NCBI GenBank assembly: GCA_002354055.1
Contig: DEKW01000003.1
Coordinates: forward strand, 97,934-161,933
Length of the DNA: 64,000 nucleotides
Reading direction: 5' to 3'
Origin: Bacteroidales bacterium UBA2712
GTDB lineage: Bacteria; Bacteroidota; Bacteroidia; Bacteroidales; Paludibacteraceae
Numbering within the stretch: the stretch's first letter is position 1; every line of letters starts with the position of its first letter. Position numbers and translations under genes: made by a program. This document shows, piece after piece, positions 8,865-18,157 of the stretch. The notes beneath the pieces were generated by a model. The model was given only the letters and a program-made list of their open reading frames with translations, was not told the origin of the DNA and ran no database searches.

Positions 8865-10244
8865 ATGAGTAAAACCAAATCAAAGGTGGTGATAGGAGAG
8901 GATTTCTGTTTCTCGAATCAGATATACAGCATACAGAATACACATGCGGCATTGGGATATTATGCGGAACACAAATGTGATCCTTCTTCATGGTTGAAGC
9001 CTGACAATAAGACACCACTTTTCTTCGATACTAATGTTTTACTGTCGCTGTATCGAATGTCTATAAACGATAGGACTAGTTTGCTACGGTTTGTTAATAA
9101 AAATAAAAATCGCATTTTTATACCGGCTCAAGTCGAAAAAGAATTTCTTCGGCATCGAATATCTCATATAGAAAAATTCAAAGCTAAAGTAGACGGAATA
9201 ACAACTTCATTTAAGACAATTAAAAAGGAAATCTTGTCTGGCTATGAAAAGAATTTGGAACATCTGCATTCCTTTAAGGATCAAAGAATGATTGTTGGGG
9301 ATATGCATGAGTTGTTAGAAGACATAAATGATTTAACTAAATTGTATGAAAAGTGCAATATACCCAAAACAAAATTAAGGCAACTGACTCAAAATGTTGA
9401 AAAATTAGAGAAAAAATTACAGGAAACAATAGATAAGACGTATTCTGCTCAGTCAAATTGGCAGTTTGACGACCCCATATTAAAAGGAATAGCCCAGACA
9501 AACATTCTAACATCATTAAGTGAAGAAGAAAGAAATTTTTTACATACTCGGTATGAGCAGTTATTGGACGAGTATGATAAAGTAAAATCAACAGATAAGA
9601 AGAATCAGAGTGCATTCCCGGGGTGTGGTGACCGCTCCAAACGCGAGGAAGGATTAGATCCATGTGGTGATTTTTATATATTCCATGAGATAATGGCTTA
9701 TATGAAAGTCAACGATACCGATGCTATATTGTTAACAAACGATGTGACTAAAGAAGATTGGATTGAAAAAGACGAGAAGCCTTTTTTTCAGTATATTGTG
9801 AATGCCTATCAACTGACAGGCCATTGCCTATATATTATTAAAGCGGATAAATATTTATCTCAACCTGAGTCAAGTTCAGAAAGTGCGGATGAGGATGATA
9901 TCGAAGAATTAGAATTAAAGCCTTCATCTGATAGTATTCAAAATGCCGATGGGAACAGTGAAGGCAAAGAGTCTGTGTATGTATCTTCATATTATAAGGA
10001 CATAACGGAGGAGGAAATGATGATTGAATTAGCCCTTCGTCTGCAACTTTCGAAGTATTATTATGATGGGTATGTTGGAGAAAACTATTTCATATACAAA
10101 GTTCTTGCTAATCAAAACTATAACTATCACTCTAGTAAGAGATTATTGGATAGATTGGTTTCTGAGGGAAAGATTATTCGTCAACCGGCTACCGTGAAAG
10201 ATCATACGTTTGATGCACTTTCATTTCCGACTGAAGAAAAATGA
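8865..10244 (+). CDS. PIN-like domain nuclease with C-terminal extension
   Basis: The 459-aa protein has a PIN-like fold: FFDTNVLLSLYR (catalytic Asp 55), the VEKEF helix (Glu 93), CGDFYIFHEI (Asp 269) and LLTNDVTKEDW (Asp 293, Asp 298). This fits the PIN_8-type family, which carries a long helical insert between the first and last acidic residues (here about 100-250). After an acidic Ser/Glu-rich linker (about 322-365) a small helical, winged-helix-like domain ends the protein. PIN proteins are metal-dependent ribonucleases, often toxins. Together with the Cas2-like protein it forms a two-gene module. Confidence 0.65.
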   Translation: MSKTKSKVVIGEDFCFSNQIYSIQNTHAALGYYAEHKCDPSSWLKPDNKTPLFFDTNVLLSLYRMSINDRTSLLRFVNKNKNRIFIPAQVEKEFLRHRISHIEKFKAKVDGITTSFKTIKKEILSGYEKNLEHLHSFKDQRMIVGDMHELLEDINDLTKLYEKCNIPKTKLRQLTQNVEKLEKKLQETIDKTYSAQSNWQFDDPILKGIAQTNILTSLSEEERNFLHTRYEQLLDEYDKVKSTDKKNQSAFPGCGDRSKREEGLDPCGDFYIFHEIMAYMKVNDTDAILLTNDVTKEDWIEKDEKPFFQYIVNAYQLTGHCLYIIKADKYLSQPESSSESADEDDIEELELKPSSDSIQNADGNSEGKESVYVSSYYKDITEEEMMIELALRLQLSKYYYDGYVGENYFIYKVLANQNYNYHSSKRLLDRLVSEGKIIRQPATVKDHTFDALSFPTEEK

Positions 10245-10261
10245 TGTTGATTATTGAGGAC

Positions 10262-10380
10262 CGCATGTGATGCTTGCTGAGTTAATAAGAATTATCTAAT
10301 AGTATATTTCAAAAGCAGAGGAAATAATGCGTATTGCTTACTGCAAGTATAATAACTGTTAAGAAACGATTGAAAAAATA
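10262..10380 (+). pseudogene. 3' relic of a four-helix-bundle gene
   Basis: The stretch containing GCAGAGGAAATAATGCG and ACTGCAAGTATAATAACTG closely matches the 3' end of the intact four-helix-bundle gene at 40308-40673 (around 40608-40673). The frame is broken by a single-base shift, giving a stop after AEEIMRIAYCKYNNC. The upstream half of the gene is absent. A hairpin flanked by CACCATTA repeats follows directly (10381-10428), as it also does after the intact copy. Confidence 0.55.
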
Positions 10381-10428
10381 GCACCATTAATTATTCACCA
10401 TTAAGCGGCGACGCCGCGTCACCATTAA
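10381..10428. repeat. CACCATTA repeat flanking a GC-rich mini-hairpin
   Basis: CACCATTA copies flank the palindrome GCGGC-GAC-GCCGC (10405-10417). The same arrangement with a different palindrome (AGCGCG and CGCGCT) is present twice at 40703-40780, after an intact four-helix-bundle gene. Confidence 0.6.
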
Positions 10429-10448
10429 GAAATAAACAATAAAAACAA

Positions 10449-10550
10449 ATGACAAAACTACCAGAAAATTTTGAATTAGATAGATATGGTCTGCACGTGC
10501 GATTAGTGCGCGAGGAAGAAAGGAAGGTAAGTAATATAAAAAATAGGTAA
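10449..10550 (+). pseudogene. 5' stub of a GNAT acetyltransferase gene (copy 2)
   Basis: The frame begins MTKLPENFELDRYGLHVR and continues LVREEERK before an unrelated tail and a stop after 33 codons. The true family would continue VREEDAEFI, so homology breaks just after residue 23. Copies 1 and 3 are at 8163 and 17102. Confidence 0.65.
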
Positions 10551-10564
10551 ATCAGTAGAACAAA

Positions 10565-10625
10565 GATCCACCCCTTATCCGATTGTCATACCTCAGTCCC
10601 AGAATCAACCAACATATATAAATAG
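10565..10625 (+). pseudogene. 5' stub of an FdtC-like acetyltransferase gene (copy 2)
   Basis: The frame IHPLSDCHTSVPESTNIYK then stops. It matches the first 18 residues of the longer stub at 8287, but lacks an ATG at the expected place. From here to 10728 the sequence runs almost parallel to 8424-8550. Confidence 0.55.
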
Positions 10626-10689
10626 CCACTTTATATCCCTGTAAGGTGTAAAAATCAATGCAAAATTGAGAAAAAAATCATTTTTCAGT

Positions 10690-10728
10690 CCATATACTTG
10701 TGTATATGGATTTTTTTTTGTAACTTTG
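10690..10728 (+). promoter_or_regulatory. Fused terminator hairpin and promoter
   Basis: CCATATAC (10690-10697) and GTATATGG (10702-10709) form a stem followed by nine T. TTG in the loop (10698-10700) lies 20 bp before TAACTTTG (10721-10728). It drives the YhcG-like gene 18 bp downstream and is a close copy of the element at 8512. Confidence 0.65.
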
Positions 10729-10746
10729 TGCCCACATTTTGAGAAG

Positions 10747-11952
10747 ATGAGTGAAGAACATGAAATATCAGAACTGCCACGTATGGTGAAATCCCACGAT
10801 ATATGCATCGATGGAGACTACGCGGAATGGATTGCCGAGTTAAAGCATCGGTATCGTTCTGCGCAAGTGAAAGCGTCTGTACGAGTTAATGCGGAGAAGT
10901 TGCTCTTTAATTGGGAGCTGGGGCGTGACTTGGTGCAAAAGAAAGCCGAAGAGCGTTGGGGCGCAGGGGTCGTAGAGCAAGTAAGCCTTGATCTCCAGCG
11001 TGAGTTCCCGAATGCGGATGGGTTCTCAACCCGCAATATTTGGTGCATGAAGCAGTGGTATCTATTTTATAATCAACCATATACAAAACTGCAACAACCT
11101 GTTGCAGAATTAGAGAATGCAAAACTGCAACAAGTTGCTGCAGAAATACTCCACCAGCGTGGTGGAGAAAAACTTCAACAACCCGTTGGAGAATTTCCGT
11201 CATCTTTTGCTTACGTTCCATGGGGACATCATATTGCCATTATCTCCAAATGCAAATCCGTAGATGAAGCGTTGTTCTATATAGGCAAGACGATAGAGCA
11301 GGGTATGAGTCGTGTGGCGCTGGTGAACTGCATCAAGGCGAACTTGTACGAACACCAAGGGAAGATTCTTAATAATTTTGCTGAGCACATGCCGGCATTG
11401 CAAAGCAAACTGGTTCAAGAGGTGCTCAAGGAGAATTATGATTTTGGTTTTGCGACGGTTAATCACGAGATATACGATGAGCAGGAGTTAGAAGAAGCGT
11501 TGAGCATAAGTGTAACAGATCTGTTGCTGGAACTGGGAACCGGCTTTGCGTTTATAGGAAGACAGAAAGAACTGATTGCCGGAGATACGACACGTAAGAT
11601 TGATTTGCTCTTCTACCATATCCGCTTGCGCTGCTATATAGTGTGCGAACTGAAAGCCAAGGCTTTTGAACCGGAGTTTGCCGGTAAACTGAATTTCTAT
11701 GTCAATGCGGTAGATGACCTATTGAAGGCCGATGATGATAACCCAACGATCGGTTTGCTTATCTGTTCGGATATGAATAAGGCAGATGTCCAATGGTCTT
11801 TCCGTGGTATCAGTACACCGATGGGAGTAGCAACGTATAATAATGTGCGCATCAAAGACATGCTTCCAACGCAAGAGCAACTGAAGGAACGCATGGAACT
11901 GCTCCAAAAAGAGTTGCGCGAAACAAAACGACTGATGAAAGTGAATAAGTAA
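10747..11952 (+). CDS. YhcG/DUF1016-type PD-(D/E)XK nuclease
   Basis: The 401-aa protein has the DUF1016 N-terminal domain (ending around GFSTRNIWCMKQWYLFYNQ) and the C-terminal nuclease domain: ELGTGFAFIGRQKEL, then DLLFYHIRLRCYIVCELKA, the D and ExK active-site pattern. Between them is a Gln-rich linker (about residues 115-155) with imperfect KLQQPVAE-type repeats, variable in this family. YhcG proteins are linked to DNA repair and mobile or defence regions. The ATG at 10747 was chosen because earlier starts lie in the promoter. Confidence 0.8.
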   Translation: MSEEHEISELPRMVKSHDICIDGDYAEWIAELKHRYRSAQVKASVRVNAEKLLFNWELGRDLVQKKAEERWGAGVVEQVSLDLQREFPNADGFSTRNIWCMKQWYLFYNQPYTKLQQPVAELENAKLQQVAAEILHQRGGEKLQQPVGEFPSSFAYVPWGHHIAIISKCKSVDEALFYIGKTIEQGMSRVALVNCIKANLYEHQGKILNNFAEHMPALQSKLVQEVLKENYDFGFATVNHEIYDEQELEEALSISVTDLLLELGTGFAFIGRQKELIAGDTTRKIDLLFYHIRLRCYIVCELKAKAFEPEFAGKLNFYVNAVDDLLKADDDNPTIGLLICSDMNKADVQWSFRGISTPMGVATYNNVRIKDMLPTQEQLKERMELLQKELRETKRLMKVNK

Positions 11953-12038
11953 CCACCGGCCGATGAGCGGGAGATGACTGAGAGATAAACATAACACAAT
12001 AACTGAATAATTAGTGAATAGAACAAATTACAAATATT

Positions 12039-13016
12039 ATGGAAGAGTTTCTAAAACAATATGACATCAAGATTCCTGTTTATGTGTCTGAACGGGTAAA
12101 ATTAGAAAAGAATAACCTGTTTGCTAATAGCAGTGCGACACTTTTGCAGCAGGTTAGGGATATAATCGCCAATTATAATAGCAGTCCTCAGAAAAAAGTG
12201 TTGACAGCCAAACGGAATAAGACTGATAAAATTGGCATAAAAAGTATTAATGCAATAGATATCTCGTTCAATACAGACGATTGTTTGTTACTACAAGTAA
12301 CGGCATATAAAACTAATTTATTGGATGGCTATTATCAAGATGGAGAAGAAAAGCAGCAAATCAATTTCCAACAGTTGGATAAATTATGTAGTGATACTTA
12401 TTTTTACGTGCTATATCCTTTAATCAGAAGAAATCACAATAGTAATGAGGATGAAGTGTATTGGCAATTATTTATATACGAAGATCCGTCTAAATCTGAT
12501 GAGGAGATGGTACAGATAGGGCGTTCAATGATGCGACATATTCTTAAAACTCCTATTAAGAATATAAAATCAGAGAAACTGATAGAGGATTTAAAAGCGC
12601 ATAAATTAGCAGATGTAGAAATCGTTTTATCTAGTTTTGATGAAGATGATAGTAGTGATGGTAAACCAGTATATGTGAAAGATTACCAATATTCATGCAA
12701 ATTCAAGCGCGAAAAAAAGATTTCATTGTCAGGTATGAAGATACAGGATGTGTTGGAGATATATAACGATAGAACGGATTTTGATGCAAGCAATTATACA
12801 AAGCGTCAACTGAAATTTTTAACGGAAGACAGACATACCTATTCTATTGTACAAGAATACAAAGATAAAATCAAGGAAGCTATAGAAGATAGTTTTAACT
12901 ATAAAGAAAGCGTCAGCGAAGAAGATGTTAAGAGTAAAAAGATATTTGAGGTTGACGAGATAAAAAAACATATGGAAGGAGTATTTTGTAACTATTTGGC
13001 AAATCAAACAAAATGA
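12039..13016 (+). CDS. Unknown soluble protein coupled to a membrane protein
   Basis: The 325-aa protein shows no motif I can name. It has mixed alpha/beta character with a long charged C-terminal helix region (about 265-320). Its stop overlaps the next start by 4 bp (ATGA), and that gene encodes a small membrane protein. The arrangement copies that of 6657/7498, although the proteins do not look alike by eye. It is probably a two-gene defence or toxin-type module. Confidence 0.5.
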   Translation: MEEFLKQYDIKIPVYVSERVKLEKNNLFANSSATLLQQVRDIIANYNSSPQKKVLTAKRNKTDKIGIKSINAIDISFNTDDCLLLQVTAYKTNLLDGYYQDGEEKQQINFQQLDKLCSDTYFYVLYPLIRRNHNSNEDEVYWQLFIYEDPSKSDEEMVQIGRSMMRHILKTPIKNIKSEKLIEDLKAHKLADVEIVLSSFDEDDSSDGKPVYVKDYQYSCKFKREKKISLSGMKIQDVLEIYNDRTDFDASNYTKRQLKFLTEDRHTYSIVQEYKDKIKEAIEDSFNYKESVSEEDVKSKKIFEVDEIKKHMEGVFCNYLANQTK

Positions 13017-13423
13017 CAGAATATTTATATGCAGACATATTAGCGACTTGCTTGTCTTTTCTTATGGGAGGATTATCAGTAATAATTTCAATTTTTACTC
13101 TTTCCACTTCTGCGATAATAAGCAAACGTGAGCTGCGTAATGATTTGGAACGGCAAATAGAGGAAGGCGGGGTCTCATTAACACTCACACGTAAAATTAA
13201 AACAGCAAACACCTTTATTAATAAAATGCGTAAAGTTACAGATAATTGTATTGTTGTATGTATATTGTTCGTAATAGGTATAATCGCATATGTAATATTT
13301 AGATTTATAAACCCTACTTGGTGGATAATGTGTTTGGTTGGAATAGTTGGAGGTGGTATAATATATACTTTGTTTGTAATTTATCTATTGCTTAATTGGT
13401 ACCTAAAAACTAATAAGTTATAG
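13013..13423 (+). CDS. Small membrane protein (three TM helices)
   Basis: The 136-aa protein has hydrophobic segments at about 8-34, 79-98 and 103-130, with a basic cytoplasmic-type loop of about 45 residues after the first. No family is recognised. It is translationally coupled to the preceding gene (ATGA overlap), which argues that the products act together at the membrane. Confidence 0.55.
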   Translation: MTEYLYADILATCLSFLMGGLSVIISIFTLSTSAIISKRELRNDLERQIEEGGVSLTLTRKIKTANTFINKMRKVTDNCIVVCILFVIGIIAYVIFRFINPTWWIMCLVGIVGGGIIYTLFVIYLLLNWYLKTNKL

Positions 13424-13489
13424 ACTATTTCTCGAATATTAGTTAAGATTTTTTTTATTTGAATAGATAACAATTAAATTTCGAACAAA

Positions 13490-15112
13490 ATGGGCTTGTC
13501 ATTAAATGCATCAAAGAAGAATATTCAGACGTTGTTTGATTCGGGAGAATTGCAATATGTGATTCCGTATTTTCAACGTCCATATTCTTGGGAGTATGCT
13601 CAAGTTAATCAACTGTATGAGGATATAGTGTATGCATATAATCACGATGGATCGTATTTCTTGGGTAATATTTTGTTAGCCATTAGTGAAAACGAGGCAA
13701 GTAATCCTCAAGTTGTTGATGGACAACAACGTCTCATTACTATATGGCTTATGTTAAAAGTAATGTCTACTCTTCTACCAGAGCACGCGAATCTATCAAG
13801 ACTAGTATCTTCTGAATCTCTATTTAGTACAAATGAGCAGCCCCAGTTGAGGATAGGTTATCAACTCAAGGAATTTGAGGATAATTCTGAAATGCATAAG
13901 GTCTCTCTATGGAATCGAAGTGATATGGAGATTCTATGGGATCGATATGCTAAAAATAACAAAATCTCTGAACGATTATGTCCACAGCTTATAGAGGCCA
14001 ATTGCTTATATATGTATAGTTGGATATCGGAATACACGAATGATTTTGGTGAGGCAGGATTATTAAAACTGATGAAATTTCTATTGGATTCTGTGTATAT
14101 GTTACCTATTGAGATGACGGGGCAAAACTCTGATGAAGCGATGACTCGAGCCTTAAAAATATACGAATCGATGAACAATAGAGGATTGAGTTTAGCCGAT
14201 GCAGATATTTTTAAAGCACGACTGTATAACAAGGCCAGTAAAAATCACGAGGAACAACAATTTATTGAACAATGGATGGAGTTGTCTAGTGATTGTGATG
14301 AGTTGTCCATAAGCATTGACGAAGTATTTAGATACTATATGCACATTTTGCGTGGAGAGAAAAATATAGTTACAGGAGAAACGAGTTTACGAGATTTCTT
14401 TATTGCGGGATCTAATCCTCCGTTGGATTTAAAAGACTATTCGACTGTCATGATGGATCTTTCAAGGATAATCTCTATATTGAGAAAATATAAGATGGTA
14501 TTAAACTCCGATGAAGATATTGCAAAGTGGTTACGGGTTATCGATTGGTACACCAATCAATATCCTAAAATTGCATTGGTGGCATATATTTATCATCATG
14601 GAAATGATTGCTTTGATAATAAGGGATTCTTGCGTTTAGCGAAAGCAGTTATACGTTACTGCTATAGTGTTGGATCTTCAACTGTAGTAAAGTTTGAAAT
14701 GTATAACATTATAAGACAAGTATCGCAAGATATAGAATTCTCCGACTATTTCGACACATCTGTTTCGGTTGAGGATTTCGACTATCTAGGAGCTCTAAAA
14801 AAGGGATTTTCCTTGTTAACATATGTAATCAGACATAGTGATGTCAAAACATCCGAGTTCATGTGTGATCGTCTATTTAAGGGTGCCGAAGCCGAGTATA
14901 TGATGAACTTTTGGTCGGAATATGAGGTGGAGTCTGCTATTGGTAGTATAGCTAACTATTATATACGAAGAAAAGACGGATCTAATTGGGTAATTGATGA
15001 GATGGTAATTAAAGATTATATGTCCTCTAAACCAAATATAGAATATAAGGATTTTAAGGCCTATTCTATAGAACTGAAGCAATCTTTAGTGGATTTTTAT
15101 ATAGGTAAATAA
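13490..15112 (+). CDS. DUF262 (GmrSD N-domain) protein
   Basis: The 540-aa protein opens with the DUF262 signature: YVIPYFQRPYSWEY (about 24-37), FLGNILLA and DGQQRLITIWLML (about 78-90). The ParB/sulfiredoxin-like fold uses DGQQR to bind and hydrolyse nucleotides. Full-length GmrSD enzymes also carry an HNH (DUF1524) nuclease domain; I see no HxxP/HNH motif here, so this may be a nuclease-less sensor. It lies 5 bp upstream of an AAA ATPase gene, and the two probably act together. Confidence 0.75.
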   Translation: MGLSLNASKKNIQTLFDSGELQYVIPYFQRPYSWEYAQVNQLYEDIVYAYNHDGSYFLGNILLAISENEASNPQVVDGQQRLITIWLMLKVMSTLLPEHANLSRLVSSESLFSTNEQPQLRIGYQLKEFEDNSEMHKVSLWNRSDMEILWDRYAKNNKISERLCPQLIEANCLYMYSWISEYTNDFGEAGLLKLMKFLLDSVYMLPIEMTGQNSDEAMTRALKIYESMNNRGLSLADADIFKARLYNKASKNHEEQQFIEQWMELSSDCDELSISIDEVFRYYMHILRGEKNIVTGETSLRDFFIAGSNPPLDLKDYSTVMMDLSRIISILRKYKMVLNSDEDIAKWLRVIDWYTNQYPKIALVAYIYHHGNDCFDNKGFLRLAKAVIRYCYSVGSSTVVKFEMYNIIRQVSQDIEFSDYFDTSVSVEDFDYLGALKKGFSLLTYVIRHSDVKTSEFMCDRLFKGAEAEYMMNFWSEYEVESAIGSIANYYIRRKDGSNWVIDEMVIKDYMSSKPNIEYKDFKAYSIELKQSLVDFYIGK

Positions 15113-15117
15113 CAGAT

Positions 15118-16542
15118 ATGGAGTATTTATCAATCAATAAATTTAAGGCTTTCAGCGAGCAGTTAGAGATTGCGACACCAAATAGAGAGAATGTGCTGAT
15201 GTGTGGAGAAAATGGAGCAGGAAAATCCTCTATTTTCGATGCGATTCGTTATATATTCTACTATGACAAAATGATGCAAGAAGGAGTAGAACTAGGAGAA
15301 ACACCGGAGCGAAAATTGGCAAAGATGACTCAAAATGAGATATCGTACATTAACAAACAGCACTCTGGGGAGTCTATCGAAATCAAATTTAACGGCAATA
15401 ACTGTCGGACAATGGATTTGAGTGACTATGAGGTATATATGGTATCCCCCAACGATATTCGAAATAAAGATAGAATTAACTTACGTGAGATTTTAGAAAG
15501 GGCATATATTCCTCAGTCAAGTGTTGATATATATTTGCAATATTCGGATGATACCATAAACTTTGTAAATGTGGCATTAGAAAAAAGTTTTGGTGAAACC
15601 ATTAGGTTGCAAAAGTTGGATGATTCATTAGATTGTAAGTTGCTAGGAGATAATGGATTAGAAAGTAAAGACGAATTGCCGAAGTATTTCAATGAAGCGA
15701 GATTGTCTATAGTATTTCTACTAATTATTTTTTCATATATCAAAACTTCATCTAGTACGCATAAAAAGAGAATATTAGTTTTGGATGATTTTATAACAAG
15801 TCTTGATGTAGCTTATCGAATCGGCCTTGTAAAATACATTCTATCTGAATTTGATGGGTATCAAAAGATAATATTTACACATAGTCCGTCTTTTTATAAT
15901 CTGATAGAGAGTGTTATAAAGATGGATCAGAAAAAATTTAATTCATGGAAAAGGAGTCAATTATATGCGATAGAAGACAAACACGTTATTCATGACGGAA
16001 AGGAGTTTACTTCAGCATCCGTATATAGACAAAAATGGATAGATACATTAGATGACGATGGAATAGGGAATGATGTTCGTCAATATATTGAGGTGTTAGC
16101 GTCTGAATTGAACGGATTATATCACTTAACGGCTCATGAAGGAACAAAAAATATTATCCAAACACTTGCAACAGGAAAACCATCGCACATGTATTTGAAA
16201 TTAGATGCAGGCAACAAATTAAAAACGGTCTTTGACCTTATAGACGATATTGAGACGGTATTAAATACTGCTGGAAAATTACCTAATGAACGATGTAAGA
16301 ATATCAAACAAACTATTCAAGAATATAGGAACTTTGATGCATACACTCAAATAAAGGAGATATTTCAAGATTTATATTTGTATCAAAAGGTAGTGCTCCA
16401 TCCATCTTCACATGGTTCTATTGGTATTCGTCATTTTACAAGCAATGAAGTATTATATTCAATTGCATTAGCAGATAAATTGGAGAAATTAATACATGCT
16501 ATGCGCGAATATAATAGTTCCGGTGATGTATATAGTTATTAA
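15118..16542 (+). CDS. RecF/SMC-type AAA ATPase
   Basis: The 474-aa protein has Walker A GENGAGKSS (30-38) and Walker B ILVLDDF (219-225), followed by the switch region IIFTHSPSFYNL. The layout is that of compact SMC/RecF-like ATPases found in anti-phage and anti-plasmid systems. The roughly 180-residue insert between the motifs is short, so no long coiled coil is present. The C-terminal half (about 280-474) is helical, HEPN-like at best (HEGTKN), with no recognised nuclease motif. It is the partner of the adjacent DUF262 protein. Confidence 0.7.
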   Translation: MEYLSINKFKAFSEQLEIATPNRENVLMCGENGAGKSSIFDAIRYIFYYDKMMQEGVELGETPERKLAKMTQNEISYINKQHSGESIEIKFNGNNCRTMDLSDYEVYMVSPNDIRNKDRINLREILERAYIPQSSVDIYLQYSDDTINFVNVALEKSFGETIRLQKLDDSLDCKLLGDNGLESKDELPKYFNEARLSIVFLLIIFSYIKTSSSTHKKRILVLDDFITSLDVAYRIGLVKYILSEFDGYQKIIFTHSPSFYNLIESVIKMDQKKFNSWKRSQLYAIEDKHVIHDGKEFTSASVYRQKWIDTLDDDGIGNDVRQYIEVLASELNGLYHLTAHEGTKNIIQTLATGKPSHMYLKLDAGNKLKTVFDLIDDIETVLNTAGKLPNERCKNIKQTIQEYRNFDAYTQIKEIFQDLYLYQKVVLHPSSHGSIGIRHFTSNEVLYSIALADKLEKLIHAMREYNSSGDVYSY

Positions 16543-17230
16543 AAAATTTTAACAAAAGAATACGTATATTAGATTATATGCTGCGAGTGGAAGGTACAGA
16601 AACGATTGGGAGTATAGGCAAGATAATTTGGCGAACCTTTTATAATGTATTATGGATGCTGGATTAGATAATATCGCATGAGGATTCCTATGGCAAAAGT
16701 CATAAATCACTTAATTCTGATAACAGGATGGATATCCAGCTTTTTTGAGGAATCGATAGCTTGTCTAATGGATGAAAATGATTAAATTACACATAAAATC
16801 AAAAAGTTATACCAGAAATAAGGGCATTGCATGCTGACTTATATAAGAGAATATGAAAGAACCGAGAATAATAGAACTGCCGAAATTTTTGTATGAGTTC
16901 GTATCTCGACAAAAAAGGCGTTTGACACAATGAGGCATGAAGACAAAATACACTTTGCATCAACCGATACTTGTACCGGGTGCGTGGAATAAATATTAAC
17001 TTTATCCTCTCGTATCTGTCCCGTGTGTTTCTCGTAAACACGTAACAAAATTAAATTTATACACTGTACACTATACACAATACACCAAAATATAAAAATA
17101 AATGACAAAATTACCAGAAAATTTTGAATTAGATAGATATGGTCTGCACGTGTGATTAGTGCGAGGTTAGAGTGTAGAATTGACGGATTTGGCAAAAGTA
17201 CGATAATGAATTAAAATAGGAAAGATCCAA
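16543..17230. other. Gene-poor relic region
   Basis: No intact gene is visible. At 16853-16933 a short frame MKEPRIIELPKFLYEF recalls the start of a second FdtA/WxcM-type gene, broken after 14-16 residues (tentative). At 17058-17090 there is a degraded TACACYR-type repeat, followed by the third GNAT stub. Apart from these the segment looks like decayed sequence. Confidence 0.5.
17102..17155 (+). pseudogene. 5' stub of a GNAT acetyltransferase gene (copy 3)
   Basis: The frame MTKLPENFELDRYGLHV is followed by TGA. The nucleotide sequence is nearly identical to the stub at 10449 over the first 50 bases. No FdtC stub or hairpin-promoter follows this copy. The next gene (17231) begins 75 bp later. 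Confidence 0.65.
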
Positions 17231-18118
17231 ATGAAAGAATTATCAGTTGCAGAACAATTGATGTACACAACAACGAGAGTTGAATGTGTAGATAAGAATG
17301 GCAGGAAGTCACTTGCTACCGCATTTTTTTGCAAATTATATCTTGATGGAGATAGGTTTTGTGAGGTGCTGGTTTCGAATAGGCATGTATTTGAAAACCT
17401 CAGTGAAATTACTTTCCATATAACGCTTGCATCTAAAGGAGGGGTGCCAACTACAGAATATCAAGACTATCATTTGGTTGTGAGAGATGAACTAAATTTG
17501 ATTATTCTCCATCCGGATAATAATGTGGATTTGGCGATTATGTTGGTGCGGCCACTCCTGATAGATATGCACCAGAAACTACAGAGGACATTATTTTATA
17601 AGTCAGTCACAGACACGCAAATAGCAAATTTATCTGATGAGAAATATGATGCCCTTGAGGAAGTGATAATGGTAGGTTATCCGATTGGATTATGGGATAA
17701 TGTGAACAACAGACCACTTTTCCGCAGAGGAGTAACCGCAACCGATCCGAAAATCAATTATCAAGGAAAGCCAATGTTTTTGATAGATTGTGCATGTATT
17801 CAAGGTTCGAGTGGGTCTCCAGTGTTCGCATTGCATAAAGGATATTTGACTGATAAGCATGGGAAACCGTTGAATCAATATGGAACAACTTTGGAATTGT
17901 TGGGGATCCAAAGTGCAATGCCGGTCAAGAGTATATATGCAGATCTAACGATTGTGCAACGTACTGCAACAAAACCCGTTGCCAACGTACAGATACCTAT
18001 TAATCTTGGATATGTGGTGAAAGCAGAGAAACTAAAGGATTTTATACCCATTATTCGCGAGAGGGTTGATGCTGCTACGGAAATGCTAAAACATTTGCCG
18101 TCAGGAAACGGGATATAA
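17231..18118 (+). CDS. Cytoplasmic trypsin-like serine protease
   Basis: The 295-aa protein has a chymotrypsin-like triad: His 52 (SNRHVF), Asp 100 (NVDLAIM) and Ser 194 (QGSSGSPVF, equivalent to GDSGGP). There is no signal peptide or TM helix, so it should act in the cytoplasm. Standalone trypsin-like domains serve as effectors or sensors in several bacterial conflict systems. This one is the last gene of the accessory block and has no obvious partner. Its target is unknown. Confidence 0.7.
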   Translation: MKELSVAEQLMYTTTRVECVDKNGRKSLATAFFCKLYLDGDRFCEVLVSNRHVFENLSEITFHITLASKGGVPTTEYQDYHLVVRDELNLIILHPDNNVDLAIMLVRPLLIDMHQKLQRTLFYKSVTDTQIANLSDEKYDALEEVIMVGYPIGLWDNVNNRPLFRRGVTATDPKINYQGKPMFLIDCACIQGSSGSPVFALHKGYLTDKHGKPLNQYGTTLELLGIQSAMPVKSIYADLTIVQRTATKPVANVQIPINLGYVVKAEKLKDFIPIIRERVDAATEMLKHLPSGNGI

Positions 18119-18157
18119 ACTAATAAGGATATAAATTGTTAGTATAAAACTAAACTA

